Positions 25,689-32,492 of a DNA stretch of 37,026 bases are shown piece by piece. A program made the position numbers and the translations under genes. Origin of the DNA: an uncultured Muribaculaceae bacterium. Lineage in GTDB: Bacteria; Bacteroidota; Bacteroidia; Bacteroidales; Muribaculaceae. How positions within the stretch are numbered: the first letter of the stretch is position 1; every line of letters begins with the position of its first letter. The stretch is taken from positions 1-37,026 of the forward strand of contig CAJTRS010000021.1 of NCBI GenBank assembly GCA_910578805.1, read 5' to 3'. The notes beneath the pieces were generated by a model. It was not told the origin of the DNA. It ran no database searches and was given only the letters and a program-made list of their open reading frames with translations.

Positions 25689-25909
25689 ATTTATATTATG
25701 TGGTATGTAATATGAGCATTATGCGATTTCGGTTACATTCACAATTAGCGTTATCGGGTGTTGCAAGACCTCGGAGTCAAGTAAAACACCGGAAAGCCGA
25801 TGTAATCAAAATAAATGTGGACGGAAGTTGTTTGTAGCCCATTTCTATATTACGGTGATAGATAAGTGCCGCAAGATGCGCCGGGCCGAAGCTGTTGTTT
25901 TAACAAATA
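25689..25909 (-). promoter_or_regulatory. Long 5' leader of rho
   Basis: If transcription begins just downstream of the promoter at 25915-25945, the rho mRNA has an untranslated leader of about 220 nt. I found no coding frame with gene-like character and no riboswitch class I recognise in it. Rho is autoregulated through its leader in E. coli, so a Rho-dependent control site here is plausible but not shown. Confidence 0.5.
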
Positions 25910-25914
25910 CGCTG

Positions 25915-25945
25915 CAAATGTAGTGCAAAACATTTATATATACAA
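25915..25945 (-). promoter_or_regulatory. rho promoter (TTG, 20 bases, TACATTTG)
   Basis: On the minus strand, TTG (25945-25943) and TACATTTG (25922-25915) are separated by exactly 20 bases, fitting the Bacteroidetes consensus. Between this promoter and the hairpin at 26077, positions 25946-26076, I see no further feature. Confidence 0.75.
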
Positions 25946-26076
25946 GTATTTCCATGAAAAGGTTCGCTCCATTTCCGGGCTGCCGGGACCTGACAAGGAA
26001 TAAACTTATGATAGGATTTTTATTCCCGTTTTTACGATATTGTGCGGTCGTTGATAAGCGGGTGCAAAGCCAACAA

Positions 26077-26110
26077 CGGCGCCTATCCGGATCATTACCG
26101 GTAGGCGCCG
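26077..26110 (-). terminator. Hairpin after the lipoprotein gene (probable terminator)
   Basis: CGGCGCCTATCCGG (26077-26090) pairs with CCGGTAGGCGCCG (26098-26110) with one bulged T and a 7-base loop. It lies about 40 bases past the stop of the minus-strand lipoprotein gene. Read on the minus strand, the hairpin is followed by a moderately T-rich stretch beginning TTGTTGG. Confidence 0.6.
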
Positions 26111-26151
26111 TCGGGAAGACGATATGCCGCGTGGACATATTATATTATCGG

Positions 26152-26868
26152 TTAGGGTATTTCTACCTGAAAGTTGAGCAGTGATTTTTGAGCCGATTTC
26201 TTGATGCAGTCATTGAATACTTCGGTGTAGATAAGTGCGGTCTCGTCATAATAGCTATAGAAATCGAATTTCACTATGTCGCCAGCGATCCAGAATCGTC
26301 CGCGGTAGGGATAGCTGCCGCTCCAGTGGCCGAGATTCAATGTGTAGATGGGGGTGTCATTGTTATAGCTTTCCTGATTCTTATATACCGATACTGTGGC
26401 GTAGCTTCCTTTGTCGGTAGTCACCTGACCGGCACATGCGTTGTGTTTGCGATGGAAAATGTGTGTTTCGCTATATGCTTCATTGTAGATGCGCATCACT
26501 TCCTTTTCCTGATTGAAGAAATCGATGGATATGTTGAATTTCTCGCTGTAAAGTTTTCCGTCTTTTGGAATGAAGGGATACAACGATTCGGTTTCCAGAT
26601 CGTGTCCCCAGCACAGATAGAATGGATTGGTCAGATCGGCGGGCCATTTTGAGAACCGGTCATATTTTCCGGCTACCATAAACCATACCGACTGGTCGTC
26701 ATCGCTTACCCACACACCACCGCAGAGGTCGCTGAATGTAGAGATGTTGAGCTGGTCGATTTCATTGTCAAGATTGTCGATCGAATCATCGTCGTCATTG
26801 TCGCAGGCCGTCATGCTTATAGCCATGACCATGGCCAGAGTCAGTTTGAATAATTTGTTGAATTTCAT
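26152..26868 (-). CDS. Small lipoprotein of unknown function
   Basis: This 238-residue protein starts at ATG 26868 (MKFNKLFKLTLAMVMAISMTAC). The charged start, hydrophobic core and the Cys after SMTA form a lipoprotein signal with Cys22 as the lipidated residue. The acidic run DNDDDDS follows directly; acidic residues after the Cys are associated with surface export of lipoproteins in Bacteroidetes, though the exact signal cannot be confirmed. The mature part contains a GGVWVSDDDQSVWFM segment and many aromatic residues, suggesting a beta-rich domain. I do not recognise the family. It has a candidate -7 box upstream, a hairpin downstream, and no evident operon partners. An in-frame upstream extension to 26913 lacks a signal peptide and was discarded. 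Confidence 0.8.
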   Translation of the reverse strand: MKFNKLFKLTLAMVMAISMTACDNDDDDSIDNLDNEIDQLNISTFSDLCGGVWVSDDDQSVWFMVAGKYDRFSKWPADLTNPFYLCWGHDLETESLYPFIPKDGKLYSEKFNISIDFFNQEKEVMRIYNEAYSETHIFHRKHNACAGQVTTDKGSYATVSVYKNQESYNNDTPIYTLNLGHWSGSYPYRGRFWIAGDIVKFDFYSYYDETALIYTEVFNDCIKKSAQKSLLNFQVEIP

Positions 26869-26910
26869 GTGATAATAGTTTATTAAATGATGAATATTTG
26901 AATAATGCCG

Positions 26911-26918
26911 CAAAATTA
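26911..26918 (-). promoter_or_regulatory. Possible -7 element of the lipoprotein promoter (TAATTTTG)
   Basis: TAATTTTG on the minus strand fits TAnnTTTG and lies 42 bases before the ATG. No TTG is seen at the expected -33 distance, so the match is partial. The rest of the 266-base gap to the next gene (26869-27134) is AT-rich and shows nothing else I can name. Confidence 0.4.
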
Positions 26919-27134
26919 ACTATTATCAACATTTCCGTTTGTCACCAAAAATAGTGATTTTTACGTGGTTATCTTATTTTTTTGCAAAAATCTCCATTAA
27001 AGATGCATGTGTATGTATAGTGCGCTATGGATTAATTATGGTCATTTACGGATATAATAATGGCCGCGTGTGTGTCGCAGCCGGAGTTAGGATATGATTA
27101 ATTAAAAATAGTGGGGGAGGGAAATGAAATGCCG

Positions 27135-27488
27135 TCAGATGTCGGTGGTTTGCCGGTGGAATATTCGTTCCATGATCGAGGGTTTTATTGGCTTGATGTG
27201 TATGTGGGATTTTGAGTCTTTTTTGTTGAGGAATATTATCGAGGAGTGGAGCACGATGGCTATTTTGTGTTCAAATTCCACTATGGCGTGTATGCGGTTA
27301 AGGTTTATGCGGTGAAATGGTGATTTCTCAGGTATGCTGTTGATTATTAGATGGGCTTCATCGTCAATGGCAATGTCGTGGGTGTCGATAAGGTTTTCGA
27401 AGAGCAATGCTATGTCAAGTTCGTCGGCGCTCTCCGGACGGTCTTTGTACTTTTTATATAATGAGTTGATTACCTTTTCAGTTATCAT
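27135..27488 (-). CDS. Small uncharacterised protein
   Basis: This 117-residue protein has no signal peptide or membrane segment. It begins MITEKVINSLYKKYKDRP and has a mixed alpha/beta character, with a central block SPFHRINLNRIHAIVEFEHK followed by a hydrophobic strand IAIVLHSSIIFLNK. The C-terminus is basic (KPIKPSIMERIFHRQ). The regular, well-formed composition and isolation in an AT-rich interval suggest a real gene, and it resembles small conserved Bacteroidales hypotheticals I have seen, but I cannot name a family. It lies between the lipoprotein gene and the end of the methylmalonyl-CoA decarboxylase operon. I found no clear promoter. Function is unknown. Confidence 0.65.
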   Translation of the reverse strand: MITEKVINSLYKKYKDRPESADELDIALLFENLIDTHDIAIDDEAHLIINSIPEKSPFHRINLNRIHAIVEFEHKIAIVLHSSIIFLNKKDSKSHIHIKPIKPSIMERIFHRQTTDI

Positions 27489-27606
27489 GACGAAGTGTTT
27501 TAAAAGTGTGTTAAATTAAGTGTTGCAAGTGATTTTACGATATAATAACGCGGGGAATATTTGTAAGGTTTATATCATTTGGTGACAATGTTGTTACAAT
27601 ATGGTA

Positions 27607-27643
27607 CGCGGTGCGCTCCTGTTAAAACAAAGAGCGCACCGCG
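27607..27643 (-). terminator. 12-bp hairpin after mmdB
   Basis: CGCGGTGCGCTC (27607-27618) pairs perfectly with GAGCGCACCGCG (27632-27643) around a 13-base loop. It lies 28 bases past the mmdB stop. On the minus strand it is not followed by a clear T-run, so it may protect the 3' end of the transcript rather than terminate alone. Confidence 0.5.
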
Positions 27644-27671
27644 CGATATTAGGGTGTCCTGCAAAGAGGGA

Positions 27672-28829
27672 TTATGCAAGGAATCCGAGAAGCACACCGG
27701 CTGCTACGGCCGATCCGATCACGCCGGCCACGTTGGGACCCATGGCGTGCATGAGCAGGTAGTTGCTCGGATCGTATTTAAGGCCGAGGTTGTTGGATAT
27801 ACGTGCCGACATGGGCACGGCCGAAACGCCGGCATTGCCGATAAGCGGGTTGATCTTCTTGCTTGAGGGCAGGAAGAGATTGAACAGTTTGACAAAGAGC
27901 ACACCGCTTGAGGAAGCAATGATGAATGCCATGAAACCGAGAGCGAAGATGCCGATGGTCTCGGCAGTGAGGAACTCCGAAGCCTGGGTGGAGGCACCTA
28001 CGGTCATGCCCAGAAGTATGGTCACAATGTCGGTCAGAGCATTGCTTGCTGTTTTGGCCAGACGGTTACATACGCCGCATTCGCGCAGCAGATTGCCGAA
28101 GAAGAGCATACCCAACAAGGGGATACCTGACGGAACCACGAAGCATGTGAGCAGCAGTCCGAGAATGGGGAATATGATCTTTTCGTTCTGTGACACGGCA
28201 CGTGCCGGACGCATCTTTATAAGGCGTTCATTTTTGGTGGTGAACAGGCGCATCAGCGGGGGCTGGATCACAGGCACGAGGGCCATGTAGGAGTAGGCCG
28301 ATACGGCTATGGCCCCCATAAGGTTGGGCGCGAGTTTCGAGGACAGGAATATGGCAGTGGGGCCGTCGGCGCCGCCGATGATGGCTATGGCACCTGCCTG
28401 GTCAGGCTCGAAGCCGAGGAGAAGAGCCACCATGTAGGCACCGAAGATGCCGAACTGTGCGGCGGCTCCTATAAGCATCAGTTTGGGGTTGGCTATGAGC
28501 GACGAGAAGTCGGTCATGGCGCCGATTCCGAGGAATATGAGCGGAGGATACCACCCGGCGCTGACACCGTTGTAGAGGATATTGAGCACGGAGCCCTCCT
28601 CGTATATACCTATCTCAAGACCTGCTTCGGTGTTGAATGGGATATTGCCTATGAGCATACCGAAGCCTATGGGCACAAGGAGCATGGGTTCGAAGTCCTT
28701 CTTGATGGCGAGCCATATGAAGAAGAGACCTACGCCCAACATCACAAAATGCTGCCATGTGGCGTTGTAAAAACCTGTCAGTTCCCAAAACTGTTGCAGG
28801 TTGGATTGTAAAAAATCACTGAATTCCAT
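27672..28829 (-). CDS. mmdB: Na+-translocating decarboxylase beta subunit (methylmalonyl-CoA decarboxylase)
   Basis: This is the membrane subunit that decarboxylates carboxybiotin and exports Na+. It is 385 residues and hydrophobic throughout, with about nine or more membrane segments. The essential motif IGGADGPTAIF lies at 151-161, with Asp155 equivalent to the Na+-site Asp203 of Klebsiella OadB. The regions GVSAGWYPPLIFLGIGAMTDF (begins near 88) and the C-terminal NYLLMHAMGPNVAGVIGSA are typical. It is the last gene of a five-gene operon, 23 bases after mmdC. The operon's epimerase and carboxyltransferase point to methylmalonyl-CoA rather than oxaloacetate as substrate, though the subunit itself does not distinguish them. 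Confidence 0.95.
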   Translation of the reverse strand: MEFSDFLQSNLQQFWELTGFYNATWQHFVMLGVGLFFIWLAIKKDFEPMLLVPIGFGMLIGNIPFNTEAGLEIGIYEEGSVLNILYNGVSAGWYPPLIFLGIGAMTDFSSLIANPKLMLIGAAAQFGIFGAYMVALLLGFEPDQAGAIAIIGGADGPTAIFLSSKLAPNLMGAIAVSAYSYMALVPVIQPPLMRLFTTKNERLIKMRPARAVSQNEKIIFPILGLLLTCFVVPSGIPLLGMLFFGNLLRECGVCNRLAKTASNALTDIVTILLGMTVGASTQASEFLTAETIGIFALGFMAFIIASSSGVLFVKLFNLFLPSSKKINPLIGNAGVSAVPMSARISNNLGLKYDPSNYLLMHAMGPNVAGVIGSAVAAGVLLGFLA

Positions 28830-28852
28830 AATCGAAAGGTGGATTTATTACA

Positions 28853-29287
28853 TTAATCTATTGTTATCAGTGATGCACCCTCGAGTACGGAATCGCCGGG
28901 ATTGACGTTGATGGAGGCCACCACGCCGTCGCGTCCGGCATGAATGGCATTTTCCATTTTCATGGCTTCGAGCACCACTACTGTGTCAGAAGCCTTGACA
29001 GAGTCGCCTACCTTTATGTTTACCGACAGGATAGTGCCGGGCAGGGGTGATTTCACCTGATGGCCGGCAGCTGTGGTGGCCGGTTTGGCTATAACCTTGG
29101 CGCCGGTTTCGGTGCGGGGTGCGGCAGAGGGGCGCGGAGCCGTTACCACTGTCACAGGTTTTTTGGCGCTGTCAAGTTCCACCTTGTAGGGTGTGCCGTT
29201 GACTTCCACCTGTGCCACATTGTTGTCTATGTCGCCTACGGTCACCTTATAGGTGTTTCCGTTGATTTTATATTTATATTCTTTCAT
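28853..29287 (-). CDS. mmdC: Biotin carrier subunit of methylmalonyl-CoA decarboxylase
   Basis: This 144-residue biotin carrier protein shuttles the carboxyl group from the carboxyltransferase to the membrane subunit. The N-terminal ~45 residues (MKEYKYKINGNTYKV) form the association domain. A Pro/Ala/Thr-rich flexible linker spans about 45-75, and the biotinyl domain covers 76-144. The biotinylation motif EAMKMEN contains Lys110. ATG 29287 is used because the upstream in-frame extension is low-complexity and not family-like. The gene lies 49 bases after the LTD-OadG gene and 23 bases before mmdB. Confidence 0.95.
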   Translation of the reverse strand: MKEYKYKINGNTYKVTVGDIDNNVAQVEVNGTPYKVELDSAKKPVTVVTAPRPSAAPRTETGAKVIAKPATTAAGHQVKSPLPGTILSVNIKVGDSVKASDTVVVLEAMKMENAIHAGRDGVVASINVNPGDSVLEGASLITID

Positions 29288-29336
29288 TGGTTCAGAATGA
29301 TTGTTGTTAATTGGGTTTGTGTGAATGTGGGGTGAA

Positions 29337-30260
29337 TCAGCGGCGGGGGAGTTCACGCAGTCCGTAGATTTTGGAACTCCAGGGGGAATAGGCGCGTTTC
29401 ACCTTGTTGATGGTAAGGATAGTGTTTTCGCTGTCGTGAGTGTTGAGGTGCTCATGCAGAGCCATCACTATTGCGGCTATCTCTTCACCGGTGTCGTGCA
29501 GCGGGCGTTCTTCCTTGGGCATCTCTTTCAGAGTGGTGCCGTGTGATTTAGCCTTGTTGCTGCGGAGCATCTTGGCGCCGATCTTGCTGATGATGTAAAA
29601 GCATACGCTGAGCATGAGCAACGCGCTGAACACTATGCCCATGGCCATAATGGTCATGGCAAACCCGTTTTCGTCCTGTTCGGCAAAGGTGTCAACCTTG
29701 GAGTTGGTGCTCCGTATGTGGTTGTTGCTGCTGGGGGTGATGGGCTTGGTCACGTTGTCACGCACTTCCCATGTGGGAGCTCCATCTTTGCCGTCCTCGC
29801 CATCAGCCACTCGGGCATACGACTGGTTGGGCAGAAGTGATCCGGGCACCACGATCTCGTCGATCAGAGTGCGTCCGTCGGCATCATATACGCCTATCCA
29901 GTTGTCTTCGCCCGGAGTGAGGGTGAAGCTCATGTGGAATGTGCCTTTTGTGGGGGCATTGTCGGCCCAGAAAAGTACGTGCTGGCGGGCGGGTACTTCA
30001 GTGTTGACATCGCCCAGCGGCACGGGATATTTCTTGGGATTTGATTTGTCGTTGGTAATATAGACGCTCGATATTTCGAGTGGTGCGAAAGTGGAGTTGA
30101 AAAGCTCCACCCACGCCGAGCGGTTACCGTAGTCATCGACGTAGTTGCTGTCGTTCTGCACCATCACTTCATTGATGCGCAGACCGCGGCGACCTTGTGC
30201 CGAAGCTATGGACACGCAGGCCACTACAGCCACGAGCAGTAATGTGAGTTTCTTTTTCAT
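29337..30260 (-). CDS. Lamin-tail-domain / OadG gamma-subunit fusion
   Basis: This 307-residue protein fills the place of the small gamma/delta subunit (OadG/MmdD), which is normally about 80-120 residues with one membrane helix. It has a signal peptide (1-22, ending SIASA) and an extracytoplasmic domain of about 120 residues resembling a lamin-tail domain (RINEVMVQN, AWVELFNST, PLEISSVYITND, VLFWADN). A Ser/Asn-rich linker and one membrane helix (about 199-225, GFAMTIMAMGIVFSALLML) follow. The cytoplasmic OadG-like tail ends SPWSSKIYGLRELP. OadG helps assemble and stabilise the pump. What the exposed domain binds is unknown. ATG 30260 is preferred to GTG 30266. The gene lies 33 bases after mmdA in the operon. 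Confidence 0.85.
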   Translation of the reverse strand: MKKKLTLLLVAVVACVSIASAQGRRGLRINEVMVQNDSNYVDDYGNRSAWVELFNSTFAPLEISSVYITNDKSNPKKYPVPLGDVNTEVPARQHVLFWADNAPTKGTFHMSFTLTPGEDNWIGVYDADGRTLIDEIVVPGSLLPNQSYARVADGEDGKDGAPTWEVRDNVTKPITPSSNNHIRSTNSKVDTFAEQDENGFAMTIMAMGIVFSALLMLSVCFYIISKIGAKMLRSNKAKSHGTTLKEMPKEERPLHDTGEEIAAIVMALHEHLNTHDSENTILTINKVKRAYSPWSSKIYGLRELPRR

Positions 30261-30293
30261 AAACACTTGGTTTTACTGATTGTGACTGTGTGA

Positions 30294-31847
30294 TTACAGA
30301 GGTATGTTGCCATGTTTCTTGGCCGGGTTGGTGACCTTCTTGGTGGCAAGCTGCTGGAGTGCGCGGATCACGCGGAAGCGTGTGTTGCGTGGCTCTATCA
30401 CATCATCGATGTAACCGTAGCGTGCGGCGTTATAGGGGTTACAGAACAGTTTGTTGTATTCGGTCTCCTTCTCCTTGAGCACGGTTGCCGGATCGGCTGC
30501 TTCCTTGGCTTCGCGGGCATAGAGCACTTCTACGGCTCCGGCGCCGCCCATTACGGCTATCTCGGCTGTAGGCCATGCATAGTTCATGTCGCCGCGGAGC
30601 TGTTTGCAGCTCATCACTATATGGCTGCCGCCATAGCTCTTGCGCAGTGTGACGGTGACTTTGGGAACAGTGGCTTCGCCATAGGCATAGAGCAGTTTTG
30701 CTCCGTGGAGGATCACGCCGTTGTATTCCTGTCCTGTACCGGGGAGGAATCCGGGCACGTCAACCAGTGTTACCAGAGGTATATTGAACGCATCGCAGAA
30801 ACGTACGAAGCGTGCACCCTTGCGCGAAGCGTTGCTGTCGAGCACACCGGCGAGGTATTTGGGCTGGTTGGCCACGATACCTACGGCCTGGCCGTTGAAA
30901 CGGGCGAAGCCTATGATGAGGTTCTTGGCATAGTTGCGCTGAACTTCGAGGAATTCACCGTTGTCAATGATGGCGCCGATCACTTCATACATGTCATACG
31001 GACGGTTGGCCGAATCGGGAATGATGTCGTTGAGCGAGTCTTCCAGACGGTCGATGGGATCGTTGCATTCCACCAAAGGCGGTTCTTCCAGATTGTTCTG
31101 GGGGATATAGCTGAAGAGTTTGCGGATAGTGCGGAGGCAGTCTTCGCCGTCCTCTGCGGCAAAGTGTGCCACACCGCTCTTGGAAGAGTGAACTTCGGCG
31201 CCGCCAAGTGCGTCCTGGGTCACATCTTCGCCTGTAACTGTCTTCACAACCTTCGGTCCGGTAAGGAACATATAGGATATGCCTTTGGTCATGATTGTAA
31301 AGTCAGTGAGGGCGGGTGAGTAAACCGCACCGCCGGCACACGGGCCGAGAATGGCTGATATCTGGGGTATCACACCCGAAGCAAGGATATTGCGCTGGAA
31401 AATCTCGGCATATCCGGCCAGAGCGTTGATGCCTTCCTGAATGCGCGCGCCGCCCGAGTCGTTGAGACCTATCACGGGGGCACCCATCTTCATGGCCATG
31501 TCCATGATCTTGCATATCTTCAAGGCCATGGTCTCGCTGAGCGAACCTCCGAACACGGTGAAGTCCTGTGCAAATACATAGACCAGACGGCCTTCGATAG
31601 TACCGTAACCGGTTACCACTCCGTCGCCGAGGAAGCTTTTTTTCTCCTGGCCGAAATTGTGGCAGCGGTGGCGTACAAACATATCTATTTCTTCAAACGA
31701 ACCTTCATCAAGGAGTTGGGCAATACGTTCGCGGGCTGTGTATTTACCGCGTTCGTGCTGTTTCTGAATGGCCTTTTCTCCGCCACCCAGACGGGCTTCA
31801 TTGCGCAGTGCAATAAGCTCTTGTACTTTTTCAAGCTGGTTACTCAT
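30294..31847 (-). CDS. mmdA: Methylmalonyl-CoA decarboxylase alpha subunit (carboxyltransferase)
   Basis: This 517-residue cytoplasmic enzyme transfers the carboxyl group of methylmalonyl-CoA to biotin on MmdC, giving propionyl-CoA. It belongs to the acyl-CoA carboxyltransferase family shared with propionyl-CoA carboxylase beta. It shows the N-terminal helix region ending in GKYTARERI, the first oxyanion-hole motif NDSGGARIQEG near 128-138, GPCAGGAVYSPALTDF near 168-183, and the second domain with VDVPGFLPGTGQEYNGVI. The length is standard. Because the gene lies with biotin carrier, beta and gamma subunits and no biotin carboxylase, the Na+-pump decarboxylase role is preferred over propionyl-CoA carboxylase. 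It starts 47 bases after mce. Confidence 0.95.
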   Translation of the reverse strand: MSNQLEKVQELIALRNEARLGGGEKAIQKQHERGKYTARERIAQLLDEGSFEEIDMFVRHRCHNFGQEKKSFLGDGVVTGYGTIEGRLVYVFAQDFTVFGGSLSETMALKICKIMDMAMKMGAPVIGLNDSGGARIQEGINALAGYAEIFQRNILASGVIPQISAILGPCAGGAVYSPALTDFTIMTKGISYMFLTGPKVVKTVTGEDVTQDALGGAEVHSSKSGVAHFAAEDGEDCLRTIRKLFSYIPQNNLEEPPLVECNDPIDRLEDSLNDIIPDSANRPYDMYEVIGAIIDNGEFLEVQRNYAKNLIIGFARFNGQAVGIVANQPKYLAGVLDSNASRKGARFVRFCDAFNIPLVTLVDVPGFLPGTGQEYNGVILHGAKLLYAYGEATVPKVTVTLRKSYGGSHIVMSCKQLRGDMNYAWPTAEIAVMGGAGAVEVLYAREAKEAADPATVLKEKETEYNKLFCNPYNAARYGYIDDVIEPRNTRFRVIRALQQLATKKVTNPAKKHGNIPL

Positions 31848-31894
31848 AAGTGCAAATAAATATTTGTCTATTTTGCGTGATAATTTTTATTTCG

Positions 31895-32314
31895 TTATTT
31901 GTTGGGGTCCTCACACAGTTCAACGAGTGTGCCGCAGGTGCTCTTGGGGTGCAGGAAAGCGATGTTGAGGCCTTCTGCGCCTTTGCGGGGAGCTTTGTCG
32001 ATGAGGCGTCCGCCCTTGGATTCAACCTCGGCAAGTGCGTTGGCCACACCGTCCTCAATGGCGAATGCTATGTGCTGGATACCGCCGCGTCCGCCGTTGT
32101 TGGCTATGAATTTGGCTATGGCGCTATCTTCGGCGGTGGCTTCGAGAAGTTCTATTTTGGTCTGGCCTACCTTGAAAAACGCAGTGCGCACTTTCTGGTC
32201 GGCGACTTCTTCGATGGCAAAGCACTTGAGCCCAAGCATGTTTTCGTAGAAAGGTATGGCTTCCTCCAGCGAGGTCACTGCGATACCTACATGTTCAATG
32301 TGTGAAATGTCCAT
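31895..32314 (-). CDS. mce: Methylmalonyl-CoA epimerase
   Basis: This 139-residue vicinal-oxygen-chelate protein converts (R)- to (S)-methylmalonyl-CoA or the reverse. It links methylmalonyl-CoA mutase, not in this window, to the decarboxylase encoded downstream. Two beta-alpha-beta-beta modules are visible, with metal ligands H8 (IEHVGIAV), H81 (IQHIAF) and E132 (TLVELCED). The length is typical of bacterial Mce. It is the first gene of the operon; a -7 box lies 72 bases upstream and a small stem-loop lies at the predicted 5' end of the mRNA. Confidence 0.95.
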   Translation of the reverse strand: MDISHIEHVGIAVTSLEEAIPFYENMLGLKCFAIEEVADQKVRTAFFKVGQTKIELLEATAEDSAIAKFIANNGGRGGIQHIAFAIEDGVANALAEVESKGGRLIDKAPRKGAEGLNIAFLHPKSTCGTLVELCEDPNK

Positions 32315-32361
32315 GATAGTTATAATTTGAATTTATATATGGTGTTGATTTTGTCGTTTTT

Positions 32362-32379
32362 GTAAAGGCACACCTTTAC
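32362..32379 (-). promoter_or_regulatory. Stem-loop at the predicted 5' end of the mce-mmd mRNA
   Basis: GTAAAGG and CCTTTAC form a perfect 7-bp stem with a 4-base loop. On the minus strand it begins within a few bases of where transcription should start from the -7 box at 32386-32393. A 5'-terminal stem-loop often stabilises bacterial mRNA; that role is inferred. Confidence 0.55.
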
Positions 32380-32385
32380 GGCATG

Positions 32386-32393
32386 CAAATTTA
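32386..32393 (-). promoter_or_regulatory. -7 element of the mce-mmd operon promoter (TAAATTTG)
   Basis: TAAATTTG on the minus strand matches TAnnTTTG. No TTG is present exactly 19-21 bases upstream, so the -33 part is weak. The predicted leader is about 65 nt. Confidence 0.55.
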
Positions 32394-32492
32394 GCAAATA
32401 TTATTGATAAGATGGTGGTGGACAACAAATATTAAGCACCCTCCCGTTTTGACCGCATGGCGGGGCCATGAGGCATAGGCCTTGTGTGGGGG

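Noticed and set aside
25845..26138. A 97-codon minus-strand frame upstream of rho
   Set aside because: It overlaps the rho promoter and the lipoprotein terminator hairpin and has no family likeness.
27124..27315. A + strand frame overlapping the small protein at 27135-27488
   Set aside because: The minus-strand frame has a better-formed protein; the + frame is its shadow.
30294..31847. Propionyl-CoA carboxylase beta subunit
   Set aside because: The operon contains biotin carrier, Na+-pump beta and gamma-type subunits but no biotin carboxylase, so the decarboxylase role fits better.
32456..32470. A 6-bp hairpin (CATGGC/GCCATG) after sulfatase 2
   Set aside because: It is short and has no T-run on the minus strand, so it is too weak to call a terminator.
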